NCBI RefSeq assembly: GCF_016921115.1
Contig: NZ_JAFFZS010000009.1
Coordinates: 1-64,000, forward strand
Source of the DNA: Streptomyces actuosus
GTDB taxonomy: Bacteria; Actinomycetota; Actinomycetes; Streptomycetales; Streptomycetaceae
Direction: 5' to 3'
DNA length: 64,000 bases
Positions 8,427 to 16,328 of the stretch are shown here, in pieces. The notes under the pieces are model-generated. The model was given only the letters and a program-made list of their open reading frames with translations. It did not search any database and was not told where the DNA came from. The translations under genes were made by a program, and so were the position numbers. Position 1 is the stretch's first letter; every line of letters begins with the position of its first letter.

Positions 8427-9398
8427 TCAGCGGGGGGAGGCGGCGGACGACGACGCCGTCGAGGAGGGCTGAGGCGCGGCGAGCAGACGGGGCGTGGCGA
8501 CGTCCGGCGCCCCGGTCCGGTCGGCCAGGGGGATCGGCGCGTTCACCTCCAGCGGGCGTATGAGCGGGGACATGGCGGCGGCACCCACCATCACCGGGGT
8601 CGTGAGCGTCGGTACGACGTCCTGCCGTCCCACGGGCGGGGGGATGCCGGGCAGCAGCGGCGCGGACACCGCGGTGGACGCCGCCGGCGCCTGCCCGAGG
8701 CCACGGCCCTGACCGGTCTGGTTGAGCAGGGGGCCGACCCGGCGGCGCTGGCTCTCGGGTGCCGTGGCCGACCCGGTGCCCTGGGGGCGGGCCGGGAGGA
8801 CACTGCTGCCGGTGCCGCGCGCGTCGGCGTCGGCCGGGGCGCCGGAGGTCACGCCGCCGAGCGCGAGCGCGGCGAGCGACACCGCTCCCGCGGCGGCGAA
8901 GGCGAACCTGAGTCCGCGGGAGGACGGGCGGTCGCCCTCGCCCCGGCCGACGGGGTGCACGCGGAATCCGCGGTCACCGGACACGGGCGGGAGGACGGAA
9001 CCGGGCGGCCCGGCGGAGGCGAGGTCGAAGTCGAAGGGGGACCGGCCGTCACCCCTCGTCCCGAACGGCCCGGGGACCACGGCCCCCGGGGGGCGTCTAC
9101 CGAAGGCGGAGCCGGCCAGCCCGCCGCCGCCCAGCGGCGTGTCGCCGTCGTCAGGACCACCTCCCGCGGGCAGTCCCTGGAGGCGGGCCAGGAAGCTCTC
9201 GGACGGAGGCGGCGGGGCCATCTCCGCGAAGACGTTCTTCAGCCGACGCTGGGCGTCCACCTCCGCCTTGCACTTCGGGCAGGTGGCCACGTGCGCCAGT
9301 ACGCGCTCGCGCGCGTCATGACCGAGCTCGCCGTCCACGAGGGCGGAGAGTCGGTCTCCCAGGTGCTGCTCTGCCGGGTCAGGACGTGATCCACTCAC
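8427..9398 (-). CDS. Zinc-binding (ZAS-type) anti-sigma factor for SigE, RseA-like
   Basis: A 323-residue protein starting at GTG 9398, overlapping the sigma-factor stop in a GTGA tetranucleotide, so the two are translationally coupled. The N-terminus carries the zf-HC2/ZAS motif H-x3-C-x2-C ([10 protein letters not shown], about residues 33-42), which binds ECF sigma factors and zinc. A hydrophobic segment ([20 protein letters not shown]) about mid-protein suggests a single membrane span or a buried helix. The rest is Pro/Gly-rich. In mycobacteria the homologue RseA holds SigE inactive until envelope or redox stress. Confidence 0.88.
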   Translation of the reverse strand: MSGSRPDPAEQHLGDRLSALVDGELGHDARERVLAHVATCPKCKAEVDAQRRLKNVFAEMAPPPPSESFLARLQGLPAGGGPDDGDTPLGGGGLAGSAFGRRPPGAVVPGPFGTRGDGRSPFDFDLASAGPPGSVLPPVSGDRGFRVHPVGRGEGDRPSSRGLRFAFAAAGAVSLAALALGGVTSGAPADADARGTGSSVLPARPQGTGSATAPESQRRRVGPLLNQTGQGRGLGQAPAASTAVSAPLLPGIPPPVGRQDVVPTLTTPVMVGAAAMSPLIRPLEVNAPIPLADRTGAPDVATPRLLAAPQPSSTASSSAASPR

Positions 9399-10162
9399 GC
9401 GGTCGCGCCCCCTCCCCCCAGCGCCGGCACCGGGGCCATCAGCGAGCGGCGCTCGCGGGCCTGGGGCGAACGGTGGGCCAGGGCCTTGCGCAGCTGCGAG
9501 CGACCGCGGTGGATGCGGGAGCGGACCGTGCCGAGCTTCACGCCGAGCGTCGCGGCGATCTCCTCGTACGACAGCCCCTCGATGTCGCACAGGACGACCG
9601 CGGCACGGAACTCGGGCGCGAGGGTGTCCAGGGCCTGCTGCACGTCGGCGTCGAAGTGGGCGTCGTGGAAGAGCTGCTGGGGCGTCGGCTCCTTGCTCGC
9701 CAGCCGCTCCGCCGCGTCCTCGCCGAGGGCGTCGAAGCGGATGCGCTGCTTGCGGCGGACCATGTCGAGGAACAGGTTGGTGGTGATGCGGTGCAGCCAG
9801 CCCTCGAACGTGCCCGGACTGTAGGTGGACAGGGAGCGGAAGACGCGGACGAAGACCTCCTGGGTGAGGTCTTCGGCGTCGTGCTGGTTGCCGGTGAGGC
9901 GGTAGGCGAGCCGGTACACCCGGCCACTGTGCGTGCTGACGATCTCCTCCCAGGTGGGCGGAGTCCACGCCGGGCCGTCCGCGTCGGTGGAGAAGGTCGC
10001 GGTCCGGTCGTGGGCGGCGGCGTGGCCGTGGTCAGCGGTGTCGTTCACGGATGTCGGCCTGCCCGCCGACCCGAGAAAGCGCCGCAGCGCTCGCCCCCGG
10101 TCTCCGGGCGCAGCCGCACCTCCCCTGTCAGCTCTGGTGGTGTCCAGTGGAGCCCCTACCAT
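9395..10162 (-). CDS. sigE: ECF RNA polymerase sigma factor SigE (mycobacterial type)
   Basis: A 255-residue protein. ATG 10162 ([12 protein letters not shown]) is preceded by GAGGTGG and preferred over an upstream GTG at 10279. After a roughly 85-residue extension come region 2 ([29 protein letters not shown] written in parts: [30 protein letters not shown]) and region 4 with its helix-turn-helix ([20 protein letters not shown]). It directs transcription of envelope-stress genes. The gene order sigma / anti-sigma / htrA / tatB matches M. tuberculosis sigE, not the Streptomyces cseB-linked sigE, so the symbol should be used with that caveat. Confidence 0.9.
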   Translation of the reverse strand: MVGAPLDTTRADRGGAAAPGDRGRALRRFLGSAGRPTSVNDTADHGHAAAHDRTATFSTDADGPAWTPPTWEEIVSTHSGRVYRLAYRLTGNQHDAEDLTQEVFVRVFRSLSTYSPGTFEGWLHRITTNLFLDMVRRKQRIRFDALGEDAAERLASKEPTPQQLFHDAHFDADVQQALDTLAPEFRAAVVLCDIEGLSYEEIAATLGVKLGTVRSRIHRGRSQLRKALAHRSPQARERRSLMAPVPALGGGGATA

Positions 10163-10312
10163 AGCCACCTCGCCCGTTAGGACCGGATAAGCGGTTTCAC
10201 GAGAATTTGATCTGGGCTGATACGCCTCATACGGCTGCGTCAGCACTTGCTCGGCGCCTCGCCCCTTTTCGTGATCCAACCGTGTCCCCCCGTCCTTGCC
10301 ACCACCCCTCTA

Positions 10313-10339
10313 AACGCCTGGTCCCATCTGCGGGTTCCC
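10313..10339 (-). promoter_or_regulatory. Candidate ECF-type (autoregulatory) promoter for sigE
   Basis: On the minus strand GGGAAC (10339-10334) is followed after 17 bp by CGTT (10316-10313). This fits the GGAAC / GTT pattern recognised by SigE/SigH-like ECF sigma factors. It lies about 150 bp before the sigE ATG, between sigE and the divergent methyltransferase gene. Autoregulation is an inference. Confidence 0.4.
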
Positions 10340-10391
10340 GGCGCCAACGGATACAGTCACGCCGAAGCAACCATGGGGACAGGAGAGGGCC

Positions 10392-11024
10392 ATTACCGGC
10401 AACCGGCAGACGAGCTGGGCGTTCGCCGACGCCTATGTCGCCGAGGACGAAGCGCTGCGCTGGGCCCGCGACCGGGCCCGCGAGGCAGGGCTGCGCTCGG
10501 TGACGCCCGGCACGGGCGCCGCACTGGGGTTGCTCGCCGCCACCGTGGACGCGAAGGCCGTCGCGGAGATCGGCACCGGTTGCGGCGTCTCCGGGATCCA
10601 CCTGCTGCACGGGATGCGTCCGGACGGCGTACTGACCACCGTGGACCCCGAGCCGGAGCACCAGCAGTTCGCCCGGCAGGCCTTCCGCGCCGCGGGTTTC
10701 GCCAGCAATCGGGCCCGGTTCATCCCCGGCCGCGCCCTGGACGTGCTGCCCCGGCTGGCCGACGCCGGATACGACCTCGTCTTCTGCGACGGCGACCGTC
10801 TGGAGCTGCTGGACTATCTAGCCGAATCGTTGCGTCTGCTGCGCACGGGCGGCCTCGTCGTCTTCGAAGGGGTCTTCGCCGCCGGCCGCACGGTGGACTC
10901 CGGACCGCAGCCGACCGAGGTCATACGCATCCGGGAGCTGCTGCGGGCGGTACGCGAGAGCCAGGATCTGGTCCCGTCGCTGCTGCCGGTCGGCGACGGC
11001 CTCCTGTGCGCGGTCAAGCGCTGA
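10392..11024 (+). CDS. SAM-dependent O-methyltransferase, probably starting at ATT
   Basis: A 210-residue class I methyltransferase. The SAM site is AEIGTGCGVSG; DGVLTTVDPEPEHQQ and YDLVFCDGDRLE follow. The first ATG/GTG in frame is 10500, but starting there would lose about 36 residues of coherent coding sequence (SWAFADAYVAEDEALRWA). An ATT at 10392 sits 6 bp after a perfect AGGAG (10381-10385). I therefore take ATT as the start. The gene is divergent from sigE, exactly as Rv1220c is in M. tuberculosis, and from memory homologues share the SEDEAL-like N-terminal helix. The substrate is unknown. Confidence 0.85.
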   Translation: MTGNRQTSWAFADAYVAEDEALRWARDRAREAGLRSVTPGTGAALGLLAATVDAKAVAEIGTGCGVSGIHLLHGMRPDGVLTTVDPEPEHQQFARQAFRAAGFASNRARFIPGRALDVLPRLADAGYDLVFCDGDRLELLDYLAESLRLLRTGGLVVFEGVFAAGRTVDSGPQPTEVIRIRELLRAVRESQDLVPSLLPVGDGLLCAVKR

Positions 11025-11161
11025 CGACCCCACCCCGCGAACGACGGCACGGCCCCCTCCCCGGCCCCGCCACAGGCGGCGGGCAGCGGGGTCGGACCCC
11101 ACGGGCACGCCCGACCCCGCCGGAGACGGACGATCCGGCCCTCGAAAGCGCTGCCGGCCCG

Positions 11162-11497
11162 GACCCCACGGAGGACCGAAGGTCCGGCCTCACCAAGAAC
11201 CGACGCCCCGGCCCCACGGAGGACCGAGAGTCCGGCCCCACGGAAGTCGTACAGCCCGGCCCCACGGAGGACCGAGAGTCCGGCCCCACGAAGAACCGAC
11301 GCCCCGGCCCCACGGAGGACCGAGAGTCCGGCCCCACGGAAGTCGTACAGCCCGGCCCCACAGAGGACCGAGAGTCCGGCCCCACGAAGAACCGACGCCC
11401 CGGCCCCACGGAGGACCGAGAGTCCGGCCCCACGAAGAACCGACGCCCCGGCCCCACGGAGGACCGAGAGTCCGGCCCCACGGAAGTCGTACGGCCC
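11162..11497. repeat. 24-bp tandem repeat array (14 units, three alternating variants)
   Basis: Fourteen 24-bp units begin GGCCCCACG. Variant A ends AGGACCGAGAGTCC, B ends AAGAACCGACGCCCC and C ends GAAGTCGTACAGCCC. The order is A'B'ACABACABABAC (primes are slightly diverged copies). The array lies 138 bp downstream of the methyltransferase stop. Because 24 is a multiple of three, several frames stay open on both strands (8-residue repeats such as GPTEDRES / GPTKNRRP), but no start, ribosome site or conserved domain supports a gene. The remaining gap to 11769 is GC-rich with weaker related repeats. Confidence 0.85.
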
Positions 11498-11769
11498 GGC
11501 CGCCCACACGCTCCGGCCGCACGCGCACACCTGCGCACGCAGACAGTCGGACGGCCCGGCCCCGCGAAGAACGGACGGCTCGGCTCCGCCGGAGGGGGAC
11601 GCCTCGGCTCCCCGAGCGGTGGACACGAGCGGCGGGCCGGCGGGAACGACCGGTGGACGGGCGCGGCAGCGGACAGGGCCGGCGGGAACGCCCCGTGGAA
11701 GGGAACGGCGGCGAGCATTGCCTGCGGGAACGTGCCTCCAGGAGGCCCTCTCTGCAGGGCTCACCGAAA

Positions 11770-11807
11770 CAGTCGCCCCGGTACCGCATGCGGTACCGGG
11801 GCGACTG
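11770..11807 (-). terminator. Perfect 38-bp palindrome, probable terminator of the DUF3117 gene
   Basis: CAGTCGCCCCGGTACCGCA is followed immediately by its exact reverse complement. The structure begins 32 bp after the stop of the minus-strand DUF3117 gene and is followed on that strand by TTTCGG. It is a strong rho-independent type hairpin and would also stop readthrough from the methyltransferase side. Confidence 0.75.
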
Positions 11808-11838
11808 AAAGGGTTGAAAGGGTCTGGTCGCTCGCGCG

Positions 11839-12006
11839 TCAGCCGACGACCTTCTTGAGGGCGTCGCCGAGGGCATCGGCCTCGTCAGGGGTCAGCTCGA
11901 CGACGAGTCGACCGCCGCCTTCGAGCGGAACGCGCATGACGATGCCCCGCCCCTCCTTGGTCACCTCGAGCGGGCCATCGCCCGTCCGCGGCTTCATGGC
12001 CGCCAT
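11839..12006 (-). CDS. DUF3117 family small protein
   Basis: A 55-residue protein starting MAAMKPRTGDGPLEV at ATG 12006 after GGAAGGGG. The body (KEGRGIVMRVPLEGG, LVVELTPDEADALGDAL) is almost identical to what I recall of M. tuberculosis Rv1211. The fold looks like a small beta-hairpin plus helix with no membrane segment. The function is unknown, but the family is near-universal in actinomycetes. It is divergent from the PaaG-like gene and followed by a perfect palindromic terminator. Confidence 0.92.
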   Translation of the reverse strand: MAAMKPRTGDGPLEVTKEGRGIVMRVPLEGGGRLVVELTPDEADALGDALKKVVG

Positions 12007-12131
12007 GCTCGTTCCCCTTCCTGAAACCAGCTCATCGCCACAGCCGACGGCCCCTGAAGGGCACGCGCTGTCCCGGGTGCAGAAGAACCCCGGACACGCG
12101 ACACCGGCATCGAACACATTGCTTCCAAGCC

Positions 12132-12162
12132 ATTATCCCGCATCTCAGGACCCGATGACCAA
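12132..12162 (-). promoter_or_regulatory. Possible promoter of the DUF3117 gene
   Basis: On the minus strand TTGGTC (12162-12157) and GATAAT (12137-12132) are separated by 19 bp. They resemble a vegetative -35/-10 pair with a spacer slightly longer than usual, about 125 bp ahead of the DUF3117 ATG. The rest of the divergent gap 12007-12372 shows no gene. Confidence 0.3.
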
Positions 12163-12372
12163 CATCGGTCGGCATCGCTTGGGCAACGCGCGCGAGCAAA
12201 ACCACCCAATTCGGCGATGTGGCTGCGATACTGCGCCGCCGCGTCGCTTTTTCGCCCTTTGACGCAGGTCACACGACCGACCCGGCCCGCCGTCCCCGAT
12301 CTCCGCCATGCTGTCCTTCGTACCCACGGCGTACCGTCCGGTACGCCGCTGCTCGACACCGGAGGGAACACC

Positions 12373-13176
12373 ATGGCCGACACCGTGCTCTACGAGGTGA
12401 ACGACGGGCTCGCGACCATCACGCTGAACCGCCCCGAGGCGATGAACGCGCTGAACGTCGCGACCAAGGTCGCCCTCCGGGACGCGGCCGAGTCAGCGGC
12501 GGGCGACGACGCCGTCCGGGCGGTGCTGCTGACCGCGGCAGGCGACCGGGCGTTCTGCGTGGGCCAGGACCTCAAGGAGCACATCGGGCTGCTGGTGGCC
12601 GACCGGGAGACCGGTTCGAGGCAGACGATGAGCACCGTCCGCGAGCACTACAACCCCATCGTGCGGGCGCTCACCGAGGCGCCGAAGCCGGTGGTCGCGG
12701 CGGTGAACGGGGTCGCGGCGGGCGCGGGCTTCGGGTTCGCGCTCGCGGCCGACCACCGGATCGTGGCGGACACGGCCGGTTTCAACACGTCCTTCGCGGG
12801 CGTGGCCCTGACCGCCGACTCGGGCATCTCCTGGACGCTGCCGCGGGTCATCGGCCCCGGCCGCGCCGCCGACCTGCTGCTCTTCCCGCGCAGCATCACC
12901 GCGCAGGAGGCGTTCGAGCTGGGTATCGCCAACCGCGTGGTGCCGGCCGCCGACCTGCGGACGGAGGCCGAGGCGGTGGCCCGTGCGCTGGCGGAGGGGC
13001 CGACGGTGGCGTACGCGGCGCTGAAGGAGGCCATGGCCTACGGGCTGACCCACTCCCTGGCGGAGACCCTGGAGAAGGAGGACGAGCTCCAGACCCGCGC
13101 GGGCTCCTCCGAGGACCACGCCATCGCCGTGCAGGCCTTCGTGAACAAGGAGAAGCCGAAGTACCTCGGCCGGTGA
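12373..13176 (+). CDS. Enoyl-CoA hydratase/isomerase, PaaG-like
   Basis: A 267-residue crotonase-fold protein starting at ATG 12373 (MADTVLYEV) after GGAGGGAA. Seen are the substrate loop NRPEAMNALN, the oxyanion-hole region FCVGQDLKEH and the second oxyanion segment GVAAGAGFGFALAADHRI. LTADSGISWTLPRVIG carries Asp where hydratases have the catalytic Glu. That Asp and its context are characteristic of PaaG-type isomerases acting on phenylacetyl-CoA ring epoxides or on delta3-enoyl-CoAs. No other paa genes are nearby, so a general enoyl-CoA isomerase role is equally possible. Confidence 0.85.
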   Translation: MADTVLYEVNDGLATITLNRPEAMNALNVATKVALRDAAESAAGDDAVRAVLLTAAGDRAFCVGQDLKEHIGLLVADRETGSRQTMSTVREHYNPIVRALTEAPKPVVAAVNGVAAGAGFGFALAADHRIVADTAGFNTSFAGVALTADSGISWTLPRVIGPGRAADLLLFPRSITAQEAFELGIANRVVPAADLRTEAEAVARALAEGPTVAYAALKEAMAYGLTHSLAETLEKEDELQTRAGSSEDHAIAVQAFVNKEKPKYLGR

Positions 13177-13193
13177 GGTGATCGGCGCCGGTC

Positions 13194-13781
13194 TCAGGGG
13201 CGGCGGCGTGCGACGCAGGTGCCGAGGTGGTCGTCGACCAGCCCGCAGGCCTGCATCAGGGCGTACGCCGTCGTCGGGCCGACGAAGCGCAGGCCCCGCT
13301 GTTTCAGGGCCTTGGACAGGGCCGTCGACTCGGCGGTGACCGCGGGCACGTCGGCGAGGGACCGCGGGACCGGGCGGGCGGCCGGGTCGGGGGCGTGGGA
13401 CCAGATCAGCCGGTCCAGTTCCCCCGGCTCCCAGGCGGCGAGCACCCGCGCGTTGGCGAGCGTGGCGTCGATCTTGGCGCGGTTGCGGATGATCCCGGCG
13501 TCGGCGAGCAGCCGCTCGCGGTCGACGTCGGCGAACTCGGCGACCGCGGCGATCTCGAAGCCGGCGAAGGCGGCGCGGAAGCCGGGGCGGCGGCGCAGGA
13601 TGGTGATCCACGACAGCCCGGACTGGAACGCCTCCAGGGACAGGCGCTCGAACAGGGCGTCGTCGCCGTGGACCGGGCGGCCCCACTCCTCGTCGTGGTA
13701 CGCGACGTAGTCCGGCGTGGACAGGGCCCACGGGCAGCGCAGGACGCCGTCCGGGCCGGCGAGGGCGGTGCCGTCGCTCAC
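13194..13781 (-). CDS. tag: DNA-3-methyladenine glycosylase I
   Basis: A 195-residue protein starting at GTG 13781 and overlapping the upstream gene's stop (GTGA). Family signatures are RCPWALSTPDYVAYHDEEWG near the N-terminus, FQSGLSWITILRRRPGFRAAF, IIRNRAKIDATLANAR, and a C-terminal region with FVGPTTAYALMQACGLVDDH. The N-terminal Cys and His and the C-terminal His and Cys match the zinc-snap ligands of E. coli Tag. It removes 3-methyladenine from alkylated DNA. It matches Rv1210 in the conserved mycobacterial neighbourhood. Confidence 0.93.
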   Translation of the reverse strand: MSDGTALAGPDGVLRCPWALSTPDYVAYHDEEWGRPVHGDDALFERLSLEAFQSGLSWITILRRRPGFRAAFAGFEIAAVAEFADVDRERLLADAGIIRNRAKIDATLANARVLAAWEPGELDRLIWSHAPDPAARPVPRSLADVPAVTAESTALSKALKQRGLRFVGPTTAYALMQACGLVDDHLGTCVARRRP

Positions 13782-14134
13782 TGCTGGTCCTCCCGCCGTT
13801 CGTCCTGCGGGGGCTGCTGCGCGGCGGCGGTCCGGGCGCCCGCCAGCGCGGACTCCAGGTCGGCGATGCGGGCGTCGCGCTCGGCGAGTTCGGCGGCGAC
13901 GCGGTCCAGGGCGTCGTCGACGTCGGCCATGCGGTAGCCGCGGACGGCGAGCGGGAAGCGGAGGTGGTCGATGTCCGCGCGGTCGACGGGCCGGTCGGGG
14001 GGCAGCGGGTCGTGCAGCCGCTCGGGTGCCGCCTCGGGCAGCGGACCTGTGCCCTCGCCGCCGCCGACCACGGCGAGCATCACCGCGGCGGCCACGACGG
14101 CGAGCGCGACGACCAGGAACAGGAACATAACCAT
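13778..14134 (-). CDS. DivIVA-domain membrane protein
   Basis: A 118-residue protein starting at ATG 14134 after GTGGGG. The first 24 residues form one transmembrane helix (FLFLVVALAVVAAAVMLAVV). A short DivIVA-like segment follows (HLRFPLAVRGYRMADVDDAL), then an alpha-helical, probably coiled-coil stretch (VAAELAERDARIADLESALA). DivIVA motifs target proteins to curved membranes and polar growth sites. This small version, linked to tag by a 4-bp overlap, probably plays an accessory role in growth or division. Confidence 0.8.
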   Translation of the reverse strand: MVMFLFLVVALAVVAAAVMLAVVGGGEGTGPLPEAAPERLHDPLPPDRPVDRADIDHLRFPLAVRGYRMADVDDALDRVAAELAERDARIADLESALAGARTAAAQQPPQDERREDQQ

Positions 14135-14261
14135 CGCTGCATCCCCACGGTTGGTGTGCTCGGCGTCCGGAGTGTGTCAGGGTCCGATCGTGCCATGCGG
14201 CGCAGGCGGCTAGGGTCGCAGGCGGTGGAAGACCGGGACGGACTGGGAGAGGTCACAGGGG

Positions 14262-15122
14262 ATGCTCAGGCTGGGCAGGCGTGAATTCGGCGCGCACGAG
14301 CCGGTGATCATGGCGATCGTGAACCGGACCCCGGACTCCTTCTACGACGGTGGGGCCACCTTCCGCGACGAGCCCGCGCTGGCCCGGGTGGAGCAGGCGG
14401 TGGCCGAGGGCGCGGCGATCATCGACATCGGCGGGGTGAAGGCCGGTCCGGGCGAGGAGGTGACCGCCGAGGAGGAGGCGCGGCGCACCGTCGGCTTCGT
14501 GGCGGAGGTGCGGCGCCGGTTCCCCGACGTGGTCATCAGCGTGGACACCTGGCGGGCCGAGGTCGGGGAGGCGGTCTGCGAGGCGGGCGCGGATCTCCTG
14601 AACGACGCGTGGGGCGGGGTGGACCCGCGGCTGGCGGAGGTCGCCGCGCGCCGCGGGGTGGGTCTGGTGTGCACGCACGCCGGCGGCGCCGAGCCGCGCA
14701 CCCGCCCGCACCGGGTGGAGTACGACGACGTCATGGCCGACATCCTGCGGGTGACGGTGGGTCTGGCGGAGCGCGCGGTGGCGCTGGGCGTACCGCGGGA
14801 GTCGGTGCTGATCGACCCCGGGCACGATTTCGGCAAGAACACGCGGCACAGCCTGGAGGCGACGCGCCGGCTCGGCGAGATGGTCGACACCGGCTGGCCG
14901 GTGCTGGTGTCGCTGTCCAACAAGGACTTCGTCGGCGAGACGCTGGACAAGCCGGTCAAGGAGCGGGTGCTGGGCACACTGGCGACGACGGCGGTGTCGG
15001 CGTGGCTCGGGGCGCAGGTGTACCGCGTCCACGAGGTGGCGGAGACGCGGCAGGTCCTGGACATGGTGGCGTCGATCGCGGGACACCGCCCGCCCGCGGT
15101 GGCGCGGCGGGGCCTGGCCTGA
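14262..15122 (+). CDS. folP2: FolP2-like dihydropteroate synthase homologue
   Basis: A 286-residue TIM-barrel protein. DHPS hallmarks are present: NRTPDSFYDGG, ISVDTWRAEV, LNDAWGG, DPGHDFGKN, LVSLSNKDFVGE and a final RVHEV. The usual GGESTRPGA loop is replaced by GGVKAGPGEE, so the Arg that contacts pABA/pterin is missing from its normal place. This is the pattern I recall for mycobacterial FolP2 (Rv1207), which is reported not to have DHPS activity. The true function is therefore uncertain. It is divergent from the DivIVA-like gene. Confidence 0.82.
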   Translation: MLRLGRREFGAHEPVIMAIVNRTPDSFYDGGATFRDEPALARVEQAVAEGAAIIDIGGVKAGPGEEVTAEEEARRTVGFVAEVRRRFPDVVISVDTWRAEVGEAVCEAGADLLNDAWGGVDPRLAEVAARRGVGLVCTHAGGAEPRTRPHRVEYDDVMADILRVTVGLAERAVALGVPRESVLIDPGHDFGKNTRHSLEATRRLGEMVDTGWPVLVSLSNKDFVGETLDKPVKERVLGTLATTAVSAWLGAQVYRVHEVAETRQVLDMVASIAGHRPPAVARRGLA

Positions 15123-15330
15123 CGCCGACGGGCGCCCGGGAGGCCCCCGGGGTCCGGGGCGGGCCCGGTGGGGTCCGGGCCGTGCCCCGCCCCGTCGGCG
15201 AGGGGGCCGGCTCCTCAGCCGTCCGGACCGGTCGGACGAGCGGGTGGACGACGGAGGTCACGGCGTCGCGGGAATCAGAATCAGGGGACGCAGGCGTGCG
15301 GGGGCGCGTTCCGTCGGCCGTGGGGCCGGT

Positions 15331-16089
15331 TCAGCGGCCCGCCTCCTTGGACACCAGGGCCAGGGCCTCCTCCACGTCGTCCGTGACGTGGAAGAGCAGC
15401 AGGTCCTTCTCCGTGGCCTTCCCCTGGGCCACCAGCGTGTTCGTGAGCCAGTCGATCAGGCCGCCCCAGTAGGCGCTACCGAAGAGGACGATGGGGAAGC
15501 GGGTGACCTTCTGGGTCTGGACGAGGGTGAGGGCCTCGAAGAGTTCGTCGAGGGTGCCGAGTCCGCCGGGCAGGACGACGAACCCCTGCGCGTACTTGAC
15601 GAACATCATCTTCCGCACGAAGAAGTAGCGGAAGTTCAGGCCGATGTCGACGTAGGGGTTCAGCCCCTGCTCGAAGGGCAGCTCGATGCCGAGGCCCACC
15701 GAGATGCCGCCCGCCTCGGACGCGCCCTTGTTCGCCGCCTCCATGGCGCCCGGTCCGCCGCCCGTGATGACGGCGAAGCCCGCCTGCACCAGCCCGCGGC
15801 CGAGCCGCACCCCGGCGTCGTACTCCGGGGTGTCGGCGGGTGTGCGCGCGGAGCCGAACACGCTGATCGCCGCGGGCAGTTCGGCGAGCGTGCCGAAGCC
15901 CTCGATGAACTCCGACTGGATGCGCAGCACCCGCCAGGGATCGGTGTGGACCCAGTCCGACGGGCCGCCCGCGTCCAGCAGCCGCTGGTCCGTGGTGCTC
16001 GCCGTCACCTGGCCGCGCCGCCGGAGGACCGGTCCCAGGCGCTGCTCGTCCGGCGGCGTCTTCTTGCCCTCGGGGTTGCCGGTAGCCAT
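15331..16089 (-). CDS. LOG family protein (TIGR00730-type Rossmann fold)
   Basis: A 252-residue protein starting MATGNPEGKK at ATG 16089 after GGAGGGAG. Seen are ISVFGSARTP, the Rossmann segment TGGGPGAMEAANKGA and the LOG signature PGGLGTLDELFEALT. That signature is the nucleotide-monophosphate phosphoribohydrolase motif of cytokinin-activating LOG enzymes and bacterial TIGR00730 proteins often misnamed lysine decarboxylases. It probably hydrolyses a nucleoside 5'-monophosphate. Rv1205 holds the equivalent position in mycobacteria. Confidence 0.88.
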   Translation of the reverse strand: MATGNPEGKKTPPDEQRLGPVLRRRGQVTASTTDQRLLDAGGPSDWVHTDPWRVLRIQSEFIEGFGTLAELPAAISVFGSARTPADTPEYDAGVRLGRGLVQAGFAVITGGGPGAMEAANKGASEAGGISVGLGIELPFEQGLNPYVDIGLNFRYFFVRKMMFVKYAQGFVVLPGGLGTLDELFEALTLVQTQKVTRFPIVLFGSAYWGGLIDWLTNTLVAQGKATEKDLLLFHVTDDVEEALALVSKEAGR

Positions 16090-16296
16090 GTACGCGCTCC
16101 CTCCGTCGTGCCGACTTTCCACCTCAGCGTAGATCCACGGCGGTTACGGACAGAGGATGTGAGCATGTCCGCCACCGGGGCCGGTCGGGAACGTCCCGTC
16201 CGGCCGCCCTCCGCCACGCGGCCGGAACGCCCGCGACGGGCCACTCGGGCCGGCACCCCGAACCCGCCCCGGACGCCCGGCCCCTGCCCCCGGACG

Positions 16297-16314
16297 CGGC
16301 CGGCGAACCGGCCG
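16297..16314 (-). terminator. Short hairpin after dapE
   Basis: CGGCCGG and CCGGCCG with a 4-base loop (CGAA), 15 bp beyond the dapE stop on the minus strand. The stem is short but all G/C. The remainder of 16090-16328 is GC-rich with no gene. Confidence 0.45.
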
Positions 16315-16328
16315 TAGGGCCCGTTCCG

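Noticed and set aside
6237..9389. 1050-residue open frame on the plus strand
   Set aside because: Antisense to htrA and the anti-sigma gene, no ribosome site or domain; shadow.
11162..11497. CRISPR array
   Set aside because: Units are contiguous 24-bp repeats with no unique spacers and no cas genes nearby.
11190..11876. Minus-strand frames with 8-residue repeats such as SVLRGAGA
   Set aside because: Three minus-strand frames are open at once over the repeat array, which is what a 24-bp GC-rich repeat produces; none has a start signal.
10247..12262. 671-residue plus-strand frame spanning the 24-bp repeats
   Set aside because: It begins in the divergent regulatory region, overlaps the real methyltransferase in another frame and crosses the DUF3117 gene. 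It stays open only because of GC content and the 24-bp period.
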